48,826 nucleotides of DNA from CAYWNK01 sp047639615 (lineage in GTDB: Bacteria > Planctomycetota > UBA1135 > GCA-002686595). This document shows, in pieces, positions 32,473 to 40,548 of this stretch. Location of the stretch: the NCBI GenBank assembly GCA_047639615.1, contig JBLIOL010000003.1, forward strand, positions 1 to 48,826. Direction: 5' to 3'. Under the pieces are notes generated by a model. It ran no database searches, was not told the origin of the DNA, and was given only the letters and a program-made list of their open reading frames with translations. The first letter of the stretch is position 1; each line of letters opens with the position of its first letter. A program made the translations under genes and the position numbers.

Positions 32473-32781
32473 TTAGTGCGTCTTGTCGAAGGCGTGCTTG
32501 AGCGCGCGGGAGAGCTTCCCTGCCGCATCTGAGATCACCTCTTGGAGATTGTCGCCACTCTGTTCTACGGCCAGGGGCTGACGGCCGGCGGGACGCGCCT
32601 CCATGGTGCAGCGCTTGTCATTGGCTGCGGACTTCTGCGCGCTGTTGTCGTCGTGGAGGTGAATTTCCACGCGGGTAATACGACTCGACATGTGGGCCAA
32701 CTCCTTGTTGACCCGGTCGTGGACGAATTGCTCGATCGCGTCGGTCTTGATGACCTCAGCGTAGTTGACTTGGATATCCAA
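32473..32781 (-). CDS. Short HPF/RaiA-family ribosome-associated protein, TTG start
   Basis: A 102-residue protein starting at a TTG codon (MDIQVNYAEVIKTDAIEQFV). The TTG is chosen because AAGGA stands 9 nt before it and because family members start M-x-I-x-V-x. The body VNKELAHMSSRITRVEIHLHDDN and EVISDAAGKLSRALKHAF follows the beta-alpha-beta-beta-beta-alpha fold of hibernation factors that bind the ribosome decoding centre. It has the short form only, with no C-terminal dimerisation domain, so it would resemble RaiA or short HPF. A longer in-frame ORF reaches 32946 but the extra residues have no family resemblance. It is divergent from the helicase gene (163 nt between starts). Confidence 0.75.
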   Translation of the reverse strand: MDIQVNYAEVIKTDAIEQFVHDRVNKELAHMSSRITRVEIHLHDDNSAQKSAANDKRCTMEARPAGRQPLAVEQSGDNLQEVISDAAGKLSRALKHAFDKTH

Positions 32782-32944
32782 GAAGTTCGGTCCTTGTCTT
32801 AGCAGTTGTGGAAAACGGAATGACTCACTCAGTCTAGCCTCCACTCGCTCGAATCCTAGGCATTCAATCCAGCAGGCATTTGTTGGGCACCAGCACCGTG
32901 CAGGAGAACCACACCTCCACCGCGCGCTATCATTAGTGGACACC

Positions 32945-34456
32945 ATGACCTTGCGCCCTTACCAGACCGCCGCCCTCCAAGCTGTCCGAGCTAGCTTTCA
33001 AAGTGGACACCGGACCGCCCTGGTGGTGATGCCCACGGGCACTGGCAAGACCGTGCTCTTTGCGGAGATCGCGCGCTTGGCTAAGGGGCCTGTACTGGTG
33101 CTCGCCCATCGCCAGGAGTTGATCGAGCAGGCCCGGCAGAAGATCTCAGCCTGGATCGATGATGTGGTTGCAGTTGAGATGGGTCAGCGTCGAGACCTGA
33201 CCCGGCCCGATGGTACGCGCCCCAAGATCACAGTGGCCTCCGTGCAAACCTTGGGTCGCCGCCTGCAGGATGTCCCACGCGATGCCTTTTGCCTGGTCGT
33301 GGTCGACGAAGCGCACCACGCGACCGCCGACAGCTACCGCAAGATCCTTGACCACTTCGAAGCGCACATCCTAGGCGTCACGGCCACTCCAGATCGCAGC
33401 GATAAGGAACCACTCGGTGAGGTCTTCGGGACCCTGGCCTACGACTACGACATGCGCCAAGCCATCGAGGATGGCTGGCTATGCCCCATTCGTTCGTTCC
33501 TGGTGCAAACCAAGGCTGACTTCTCGGGTGTACGCAAGATCGCCGGTGAATTATCCACTCGCGGTGTTGAAGAGGTCCTGATCCGCGATCTGCACTTGGC
33601 TGAATTTGCCGAGCCCATTCTGCGTGAACGCGGGGATCGGCAGACCATGGTCTTCGCGGCCTCGGTGGCCCACGCCCACGCCCTCGCGCGCGTTCTGTGC
33701 GAGCAGAGCGGCGACCCACAATTCGCCGCTGCCCTAGACGGCCGCATGTCCCTCGAGCGGCGAGCACCGGTGATCGAACGCTTCCGCTCCGGCCGCATCA
33801 AGGCACTGGTCAACTGCTCCCTGTTCACCGAGGGCTTCGACGTACCTCCAATCTCCTTGGTGGCCATCGCGCGTCCGATTCTCTCGCGCTCGTTCTACGC
33901 CCAGATGGTCGGTCGCGGCACGCGCATCTCGCCCGGCAAAGAAGACCTGTTGGTGCTCGACTTCCTGCCGGGCAACTGTCGCCACTCCCTCGTCCAAGCG
34001 GTCGACATCTTCGCCTCCGAACGCGAAGAGGTGCAGGACCGTGCGCGCGCCATAGCCCTCCAATCCAGCCTCGACGGCGCTCCCATCGCCCTCCAGCAAG
34101 CGCTCGCCTTGGCGCGCCAGGAGCAGGAAGTGCAGGACGCCGACGTGGTCTACCAATTGAAGAAGCGTGACCCCTTCGCGGCTGTCGGTATCGACCTGCG
34201 GGCCTACACCCTGCGCCCGCAAGAGGGCGAGCGCGTCTCTTCCGATCGGCTAGCCCAGTTCAAACGCTGGGGCCTGCCCGCTAAGTTGCTTACGGATCTG
34301 TCCGCGCAGCAAGTGGATGAGCTGCATGAGCAACTCCTCGATCGCAAGGCCAACGGCCTCTGCACACCGCGGCAAGCCAGGGCACTTGTGGCCCGCGGCA
34401 TCGACCCGCGCGATCTCTATCAGGACGAAGCCAAACGCCTACTAGCGGAATCCTGA
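32945..34456 (+). CDS. RadD-like SF2 DEAH-box helicase
   Basis: A 503-residue ATP-dependent nucleic-acid helicase or translocase. Motif I is PTGTGKT (K35), motif II VVDEAHH, motif III GVTATPDR, motif V region ALVNCSLFTEGFDVPPISLVAI, and motif VI QMVGRGTRISPGKEDLLVLDF. The order and the RPYQTAALQAV start match RadD/YejH-type proteins involved in DNA repair, and less closely the helicase subunits of restriction systems. The C-terminal ~60 residues (FKRWGLPAKLLTDLS, NGLCTPRQARALVARGID) are a small helical module of the type found at the end of phage and RadD-like helicases. The frame is open upstream, but ATG 32945 begins the conserved part. No nuclease or methylase gene is adjacent. Confidence 0.88.
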   Translation: MTLRPYQTAALQAVRASFQSGHRTALVVMPTGTGKTVLFAEIARLAKGPVLVLAHRQELIEQARQKISAWIDDVVAVEMGQRRDLTRPDGTRPKITVASVQTLGRRLQDVPRDAFCLVVVDEAHHATADSYRKILDHFEAHILGVTATPDRSDKEPLGEVFGTLAYDYDMRQAIEDGWLCPIRSFLVQTKADFSGVRKIAGELSTRGVEEVLIRDLHLAEFAEPILRERGDRQTMVFAASVAHAHALARVLCEQSGDPQFAAALDGRMSLERRAPVIERFRSGRIKALVNCSLFTEGFDVPPISLVAIARPILSRSFYAQMVGRGTRISPGKEDLLVLDFLPGNCRHSLVQAVDIFASEREEVQDRARAIALQSSLDGAPIALQQALALARQEQEVQDADVVYQLKKRDPFAAVGIDLRAYTLRPQEGERVSSDRLAQFKRWGLPAKLLTDLSAQQVDELHEQLLDRKANGLCTPRQARALVARGIDPRDLYQDEAKRLLAES

Positions 34457-34531
34457 GCGCAAGGCACCCCACGTGCGGTTCTAGAGCGGCAAATTCAGGC
34501 AGCCGGGCAGAATTTGATATCGTGACCTGTG

Positions 34532-36103
34532 ATGGCCACCCTCCCCCCCAGCATTTTCAACGACGTGATTGGTCCGGTAATGCGCGGGCCGTCCAGCTCC
34601 CATTCCGCTGCATCGGTACGCATCGGACGCCTAGCCCGTGACCTTTGCCAAGGTGATCCCGACTCGGTGCTGATCGAGTTCGATACGGGCGGGTCCTTGG
34701 CTACGACACACGAGAGCCAAGGTTCGGACATCGGCATGTTTGCCGGCCTGCTTGGATGGGAAGCCGATGACGAGCGCTTGCCGCAATCGGCCGCGGCATT
34801 GAAAGCCGCTGGAATTGGACTCGAGATCCGCATCGGCGACCTGCACGACCCGCACCCGAACACCTACCGCCTTACCCTCCAGAAGGGGGCCATCGAGCAC
34901 AGCTTGATCGCGCTGTCCCTGGGCGGCGGCATGATCGAAGTCATCGAGATCGATGGCACAAGCTTGACCCTGCGCGGCGATTACGAAGTAACGCTGCTGG
35001 ACGTGCTCGATGATGGCTCCGCACTTGCGGCAACTCTGCTAGCGCGTGAAGACATCGACGAAGTGCTGGTGGCTGGCTCCAACCCGGTGCGCGTTGTTTG
35101 CATGGGTCAGGACTTTGTCTCCGAAGAAACCTTGGCGCAGCTGTCGGGGATTCAGCGCGTTCGCCGGCTTGCCTCGGTGCTACCTGTACGCTCAAGGAAA
35201 GGCCTGAGCGTGCCCTTCCTGCATGCGGGCGAGATGGTCGCCTACGGAGATCCCGAGCAACAGAGGCTCTCGGACTTCGCCTTGGAGTATGAGTGTGCTC
35301 GCGGCGGCATTGGCCCTGAGGCGGTCTTGGAGCAGATGGCCGGGATCCTCGCGATCGTGCGAGGGGGGGTTAAGCAGGGCTTAGCGGGTACCGAGTACGC
35401 TGACCGAATCCTGCCACGACAGAGCCACGAATTCGCGGCGAAGCTGGAGCGTGGGGAGCTACTGGACGGCGGCATCCTCAATCGCGCCATCCTCTACGTC
35501 ACCGCCCTAATGGAGGTGAAGAGTTCCATGGGTGTGATCGTCGCCGCCCCCACCGCCGGCTCCTGCGCGACCTTCCCCGCTACGACCTTAGCCGCTGCAG
35601 AGATCCAAGGATCTAGCGAGGACGAGATCCTAAGAGCAATGCTGGCCGCCGGCCTGATCGGCGTCTTCACCGCTACCCGCTCCAGCTTCGCCGCCGAAGT
35701 CGGCGGCTGCCAAGCCGAGACAGGAGCGGGCGCCGCCATGGCCGCCGCCGCCCTGGTCGAGCTCGCCGGAGGCAACGCCGACCGCGGGCTTAGCGCCGCC
35801 AGCCAAGCCCTACAAAACGTCCTGGGTCTAGTCTGCGATCCCGTCGCCAACCGCGTCGAAGCGCCCTGCCTCGGCCGCAACGTCGCCGGCGCAGCCAATG
35901 CCCTGGCCTGCGCCAACATGGCGCTTGCTGGCTACGACCACCTGATCCCCTTGGACGAAGTGCTCGACGCGCACCGCGAGATCTCCGAGAACATGGCGCG
36001 CGAGCTGCGCTGCACCGCACTGGGTGGTCTGTCGATCACGCCTACATCGAAGGCTATCGAGGCGCGTCTCTGCGGCACAGGCGAAGGCTGCGGTAGCTGC
36101 TAG
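34532..36103 (+). CDS. sdaA: L-serine ammonia-lyase, fused beta-alpha iron-sulfur type
   Basis: A 523-residue enzyme converting L-serine to pyruvate and ammonia. The N-terminal beta domain holds GPVMRGPSSSHSAASVRIGRLAR and HDPHPNTYRLTL, followed by an ACT-like segment (ALAATLLAREDIDEVLVAGSNPVRVV). The C-terminal alpha domain holds MGVIVAAPTAGSCATFPA, GGCQAETGAGAAMAAAALVE and CDPVANRVEAPCLGRNVAGAANALACANMALAGYDHLIPLDEV, with the cysteines that bind the [4Fe-4S] cluster. The chain ends GTGEGCGSC. Codons 34529-34534 read GTG ATG; the ATG is taken as the start. No substrate-specific neighbour other than peptide-degradation genes downstream, which fits amino-acid catabolism. Confidence 0.95.
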   Translation: MATLPPSIFNDVIGPVMRGPSSSHSAASVRIGRLARDLCQGDPDSVLIEFDTGGSLATTHESQGSDIGMFAGLLGWEADDERLPQSAAALKAAGIGLEIRIGDLHDPHPNTYRLTLQKGAIEHSLIALSLGGGMIEVIEIDGTSLTLRGDYEVTLLDVLDDGSALAATLLAREDIDEVLVAGSNPVRVVCMGQDFVSEETLAQLSGIQRVRRLASVLPVRSRKGLSVPFLHAGEMVAYGDPEQQRLSDFALEYECARGGIGPEAVLEQMAGILAIVRGGVKQGLAGTEYADRILPRQSHEFAAKLERGELLDGGILNRAILYVTALMEVKSSMGVIVAAPTAGSCATFPATTLAAAEIQGSSEDEILRAMLAAGLIGVFTATRSSFAAEVGGCQAETGAGAAMAAAALVELAGGNADRGLSAASQALQNVLGLVCDPVANRVEAPCLGRNVAGAANALACANMALAGYDHLIPLDEVLDAHREISENMARELRCTALGGLSITPTSKAIEARLCGTGEGCGSC

Positions 36104-36147
36104 ACACGGCAGTCCAAGAGAGAGCGGTTCTTCCAGTCCCCACAAGA

Positions 36148-36165
36148 CTGCTCCCCCTGGAGCAG
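36148..36165 (+). promoter_or_regulatory. Hairpin between serine dehydratase and dipeptidyl peptidase genes
   Basis: CTGCTCC and GGAGCAG form a perfect 7-bp stem with a CCCT loop. It lies 44 nt after the upstream stop and 24 nt before the downstream ATG. No U-tract follows, so it is a weak terminator candidate or a leader element of the downstream gene. Confidence 0.4.
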
Positions 36166-36189
36166 CCAACGAGCGTACATCGCTAAACC

Positions 36190-38517
36190 ATGCATCAACG
36201 CCACGACTCGCCCCCCTCGTTCGCACTTCGCACACCGCGTGCCGCCTTCGTAGTCCTGACAGCGCTGCTTGTCTCCCTCGGATGCCACTCGGGCCCAACC
36301 CGCACGGTGGAGTCCGCCAACGCCTCCGCTAGTGCGGGAGCCGTCACCATCGAGCGCTTGTTCGATGGCTACTTCGGCGCGGAGAGCTTCGGGCCAGCAT
36401 GGTGGCTCGAGGACAGTGGGTTGGCCACCCTTGAACGCGCGGCCAACGGCAAGGGGCGCGACCTCGTTCGCTATGACCCGGGCAGTGGCAAGCGCGAGAT
36501 CATCGTGGCCGCTAAGCAACTTGTGCCTGCGGGCAAGAGCGCGCCGCTCTCCATCGCGGACTATCGCTTCTCGGAGGATGGCCGGCAGGTCCTGATTTTC
36601 ACGAACACCCGCCGCGTCTGGCGCCGCCATACGCGCGGGGACTATTGGTTGCTCGACCGGACCTCGGGCAAGCTGCGGCAGATCGGTCAGGGCTTCGATG
36701 AAGCGCGACTCCAATTCGCCAAGTTCGACCCCGCCGGCAAGCGCGTCGCCTATCTCTACAAGCACGACATCTACGTGGAGGACCTGGCCAGCGCAAGGGT
36801 CACGCGCCTGACAAGCGATGGCTCCGACACGCTCACTAACGGTACCTTCGATTGGGTCTACGAGGAGGAGTGGGGCCTGCGCGACGGCTTCCGTTGGAGC
36901 CCGGACGGCAAGCGCATCGCTTTCTGGCAGATCGATGCGGCCGCGGTGGGGCAGTTCAGCTTGGTCAACAATACGAAAGGCCTCTACTCCGAGGTATTCC
37001 GCTATCGCTACCCGAAGGTCGGAACAGCCAATCCCGATTGCCGGGTTGGCACCATCCCTGCCGATGGGGGCGAGATCGTCTGGATGCAGCTTGGTGGCCA
37101 CCTCAGCAATGACTACGTCGCGCGCATGGACTGGGCTAACAGTTCCAGCGAGTTGATGCTGCAACGCTTCAACCGCCTACAGAACGAATGCCAAGTAGTG
37201 TTCGCCAACGCGAGCACCGGTGCCGCGCGCACGGTCTATACGGATCGCGGCGATGCCTGGGTAGAAGAGTGCGATGACGTTAAGTGGTTCGATAATGGCA
37301 AGCGCTTCACTTGGATCAGCGAGCAGGACGGCTGGCGGCACCTCTACTTCATCTCACGGGACGGCGCCAAGGTCACGCTTGTAACTCCCGGTGACTACGA
37401 CGTGGTCAGCATCCAACACATCGACTCCGAACGCGGACTGGTGTACTTCATCGCCTCGCCGGACGACCCCACCCAGCGCTTCCTCTATCGAGCACGACTA
37501 GACGGTAGCGATGGCGACAAGCCCGTGCGCATCACGCCTCAGGAGCGCGGCATGCACGCCTACCAGATATCCCCTGACGCCAAGTGGGCCATCCACCGCT
37601 ACTCCAGCTTCGACGCGCCCGAGACTGTCGAGATGGTCTCGCTTCCGGATCACAAAGTGATGCGGACCATGACCGACAACTCGGCGCTCAAGCAGAGGCT
37701 CGCCGAGATCCCTAAGGGGCCCACGGAGTTCTTTCGCGTAGCTGTTCCCGCCGAGTCTGGTGAGGAAGTAGAGCTCGACGGCTGGGTCATCCGCCCGCCT
37801 GACTTCGATGCGAGTAAGAGCTACCCTCTGCTCGTTTTCGTGTACGGCGAACCCGCTGCGCAGACCGTGCTCGACCGTTGGGGCGGACACAACTACCTCT
37901 GGCACCTGATGCTCGCGCGCATGGGTTACGTGGTGCTGAGCATCGACAATCAAGGCACCCCCGGCCCGCGCGGCCGCGCTTGGCGCAAGTCCATCTACGG
38001 CAAGATCGGCATCATCGCGGCGCAGGATCAAGCGGCCGCCCTACGCGCCCTGCAGAAGCGCTGGCCCTACCTCGACCCGCAGCGCGTGGCGATCTGGGGT
38101 TGGAGCGGCGGCGGATCCATGAGCCTCAACGCCATTTTCCGCTATCCCGATCTGTACCAGACCGCCATGGCGATCGCCTTCGTCGCCAACCAGCGCTTCT
38201 ACGACACCATCTACCAGGAACGCTACATGGGCCTGCCCAAGGACAACCCCGAGGGCTTCCGTGACGGCTCCCCCATCACGCACGTGTCGGGCCTGGAAGG
38301 CAATCTGCTACTTGTCTACGGCACGGGCGATGACAACTGCCACTACCAGAACTGCGAGGCACTAGTGGACGAGCTGATCCGACAGGACAAGCAGTTCGAC
38401 ATGCAGATCTACCCCAATCGCACGCACTCCATCAGCCAGGGAGAGAACACCCGCAAGCACCTGTTCACTCGCCTGACCGAATACCTAGAGGAGCACGTTC
38501 CTGCGGGGGCGCGCTAG
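36190..38517 (+). CDS. Dipeptidyl peptidase IV-type lipoprotein (S9B)
   Basis: A 775-residue protein with a lipobox (LLVSLGC), so it should sit on a membrane facing the periplasm or surface. It would remove X-Pro (or X-Ala) dipeptides from peptide N-termini. The eight-bladed propeller region contains the diagnostic double-Glu motif DWVYEEEWG, which binds the substrate amino end. The C-terminal alpha/beta-hydrolase domain has the nucleophile S639 (GWSGGG), D714 (GTGDDNCHYQN) and H746 (NRTHSI). The prolyl aminopeptidase gene starts 3 nt after its stop, so the two probably form a proline-peptide degradation operon. All catalytic residues are present. Confidence 0.94.
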   Translation: MHQRHDSPPSFALRTPRAAFVVLTALLVSLGCHSGPTRTVESANASASAGAVTIERLFDGYFGAESFGPAWWLEDSGLATLERAANGKGRDLVRYDPGSGKREIIVAAKQLVPAGKSAPLSIADYRFSEDGRQVLIFTNTRRVWRRHTRGDYWLLDRTSGKLRQIGQGFDEARLQFAKFDPAGKRVAYLYKHDIYVEDLASARVTRLTSDGSDTLTNGTFDWVYEEEWGLRDGFRWSPDGKRIAFWQIDAAAVGQFSLVNNTKGLYSEVFRYRYPKVGTANPDCRVGTIPADGGEIVWMQLGGHLSNDYVARMDWANSSSELMLQRFNRLQNECQVVFANASTGAARTVYTDRGDAWVEECDDVKWFDNGKRFTWISEQDGWRHLYFISRDGAKVTLVTPGDYDVVSIQHIDSERGLVYFIASPDDPTQRFLYRARLDGSDGDKPVRITPQERGMHAYQISPDAKWAIHRYSSFDAPETVEMVSLPDHKVMRTMTDNSALKQRLAEIPKGPTEFFRVAVPAESGEEVELDGWVIRPPDFDASKSYPLLVFVYGEPAAQTVLDRWGGHNYLWHLMLARMGYVVLSIDNQGTPGPRGRAWRKSIYGKIGIIAAQDQAAALRALQKRWPYLDPQRVAIWGWSGGGSMSLNAIFRYPDLYQTAMAIAFVANQRFYDTIYQERYMGLPKDNPEGFRDGSPITHVSGLEGNLLLVYGTGDDNCHYQNCEALVDELIRQDKQFDMQIYPNRTHSISQGENTRKHLFTRLTEYLEEHVPAGAR

Positions 38518-38520
38518 GTC

Positions 38521-39495
38521 GTGGGCAACGAGCACTTCCTCCCTGCGCGGGAGCCCTTCGCTACCGGCATGCTGTCCGTGGACACGGTGCACACGCTCTA
38601 TTACGAGCGTTGCGGCAATCCCGACGGGATCCCGATCCTCTTCATCCATGGAGGTCCCGGGGCGGGCTGCTCCGAACTGGACCGCTGCTTCTTCGATGCA
38701 GATGCCTTCCATGCGGTGCTCTTCGATCAGCGTGGTTGCGGCCGATCCAAGCCCCTGGGCGAGATCGCTGAGAACACCATCGACCACCTGGTGCGCGACA
38801 TCGAGCAGTTGCGCGAGGAACTGGGCATCGACAAGTGGCACGTGTTCGGCGGTTCCTGGGGCAGCACCCTAGGCCTCTACTACGCCGAGGCCCACCCTGA
38901 CAGAGTCCAGAGCCTCGTGCTGCGTGGCATCTGGCTACTGACCCAGGCCGAACTCGACTGGTGGCTCTACGGCATCGGCTGGATCCAGCCCGAGCTCTGG
39001 CGCGACTTTGCGCACCACCTACCCGAGAGCGAGCGCAAGGATCTGCTCGAAGGCTACTGGCGTCGCCTCACAGGCGGCGACCGCAGGGTGGCCCTCGAAG
39101 CAGCGCGCCACTGGAGCATCTACGAGGGCTCCTGCTGCACGCTCCTACCCAACCCCGAGTTTAGCGACGCCTTCGCCGAAGACGAACTGGCCTGGAATCT
39201 CGCGCGCCTAGAAGCCCACTACTTCCGGGCCGGCATGCACCCCAACAACGCCATCCTCGACAGGATTGAGCGTATTCGCCAGATCCCCGCCTTTGCCACG
39301 CACGGCCGCTACGACATCGTCTGCCCCGTGCGCAGCCTGGACGACCTATGCCACGCCTGGCCCGAACTCGACGCCCAGATCGTGCCTGACGCCGGCCATT
39401 CCTCCCACGAACCCGGCATCACGCGCGAGTTGGTAGCCGCCGTCGCTCGCATCGCGGCAACAGGCTCGCCCGCACGCAAGCCCGACGCCCACTGA
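38521..39495 (+). CDS. pip: Prolyl aminopeptidase (proline iminopeptidase, S33)
   Basis: A 324-residue cytoplasmic alpha/beta hydrolase that removes N-terminal proline from peptides. It starts at GTG 38521, only 3 nt after the dipeptidyl peptidase stop. HGGPGAGCSELDRCFFD is the oxyanion-hole region, GGSWGSTLGLYYAEAHP holds the nucleophile S112, YDIVCPV holds D265 and AGHSSHEPG holds H293. The FDQRGCGRSKPLG segment is typical of Pip. It complements the upstream peptidase: one trims X-Pro dipeptides outside, the other frees proline inside. Its stop is 1 nt from the stop of the convergent esterase gene. Confidence 0.95.
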   Translation: MGNEHFLPAREPFATGMLSVDTVHTLYYERCGNPDGIPILFIHGGPGAGCSELDRCFFDADAFHAVLFDQRGCGRSKPLGEIAENTIDHLVRDIEQLREELGIDKWHVFGGSWGSTLGLYYAEAHPDRVQSLVLRGIWLLTQAELDWWLYGIGWIQPELWRDFAHHLPESERKDLLEGYWRRLTGGDRRVALEAARHWSIYEGSCCTLLPNPEFSDAFAEDELAWNLARLEAHYFRAGMHPNNAILDRIERIRQIPAFATHGRYDIVCPVRSLDDLCHAWPELDAQIVPDAGHSSHEPGITRELVAAVARIAATGSPARKPDAH

Positions 39496-39496
39496 C

Positions 39497-40429
39497 TCAG
39501 TCGAGGAGCTCGAGCATCGCCAGGCCCAAGCCCTCGCCAATTAGACAGTAGGTCTCGGCGTTGCTGTTCCAGTGGTAGCCCTGGCCTGAGGGTGAGACGT
39601 CGGCGGCGCGGTAGAAATTGCGGGTGCTTACGAAGGCAACGTTGCCACGGAACTCCTTGCGCTTAGCTACGTCCGCCTGAGCCTTCATGAGGGAGAGAGC
39701 GCGCGGATGTGTTTCATCGGGCCCGTTCATCCCGGTCTCGGCGATCACGAACGGCAGCTTGGGCTCCTTCAGCTGCTTGCGTGCATCGCGAATGAAGCAC
39801 GAGAGGTTGTGCTCGTAGGCATCGTTAAAGGCTTGGTTGACCCGATCGTTCCAACCCTGATGCCAGGCGATGCCGAGCAGCTCATAGCCACCACTTGCCT
39901 GCTTGGGGAAGCGCTCATCGAGGCTCCCGAGCACCCCGGCTATTTGAGTGAACATGGCCGTGTAAGACTCGCCCACCTCGCCTCCAGCGCTCGGCGGCCT
40001 GAACTCCTTGCCGAGGCTCTTACCGCCCCACGCCACCTTGATCAAGAGCACCGGCTCCTCAAAGTGCTCACCGACCACATGCCCAAAGGCCAGCTCGGGA
40101 CCGATCGTGTCCTCGCGCGCACCGTAGCCCACGCTCAGCTTGCCCTCGCGCTCGAAGTAGGAGATCCAGACGTCATCGCGCTCGATCCAATTACCCTTGC
40201 GGTCCACGAAGTGTGCGTACTTCTTCTTGGTGTCGGGCGCATTGACCAGATACTCAAGCGACCCCCTGCCCCCATTGCGCTCCGGGTTGGCTGCCACCTG
40301 GCCTGCACCCACCATGTTCGACTGGCCAGCTAGAATAAAGACCTTGAGCTTGGTCTTGCCTGGAGTCGGGGCAAGCTGTGAGGCACCTATCAACGGAAGC
40401 GTAAGCAGCAATAGGAGGCGAAGGTTCAT
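39497..40429 (-). CDS. Secreted SGNH/SASA-type carbohydrate esterase
   Basis: A 310-residue protein with a signal peptide (LLLLLTLPLIGAS). VFILAGQSNMVG carries the SGNH block-I serine (S37). WGGKSL, GIAWHQGWND and GQGYHWNSNAETY match the sialate-O-acetylesterase/SASA domain of planctomycetal and Bacteroidetes exported esterases, the last holding the likely catalytic histidine. It probably removes acyl groups from polysaccharides or glycans. An in-frame ORF extends upstream to 40690, but ATG 40429 gives the signal peptide. It is divergent from the TPR lipoprotein gene with 119 nt between starts, and convergent with Pip. Confidence 0.88.
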   Translation of the reverse strand: MNLRLLLLLTLPLIGASQLAPTPGKTKLKVFILAGQSNMVGAGQVAANPERNGGRGSLEYLVNAPDTKKKYAHFVDRKGNWIERDDVWISYFEREGKLSVGYGAREDTIGPELAFGHVVGEHFEEPVLLIKVAWGGKSLGKEFRPPSAGGEVGESYTAMFTQIAGVLGSLDERFPKQASGGYELLGIAWHQGWNDRVNQAFNDAYEHNLSCFIRDARKQLKEPKLPFVIAETGMNGPDETHPRALSLMKAQADVAKRKEFRGNVAFVSTRNFYRAADVSPSGQGYHWNSNAETYCLIGEGLGLAMLELLD

Positions 40430-40548
40430 TGGGCTTTGGTTGAGCTGAAGGGTCTGGTGTGGGCTCGGTCGCCGCGCTCTCACAGGCATGCTAGTGTAGA
40501 CCGCATTCTCAATTGGCTGACGCCCCCCCATCCCTGCCCAAGAAAACC

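Noticed and set aside
32945..34456. RadD-like helicase as part of a restriction or phage-defence island
   Set aside because: No nuclease, methylase or other defence gene is adjacent; neighbours are housekeeping and catabolic genes.
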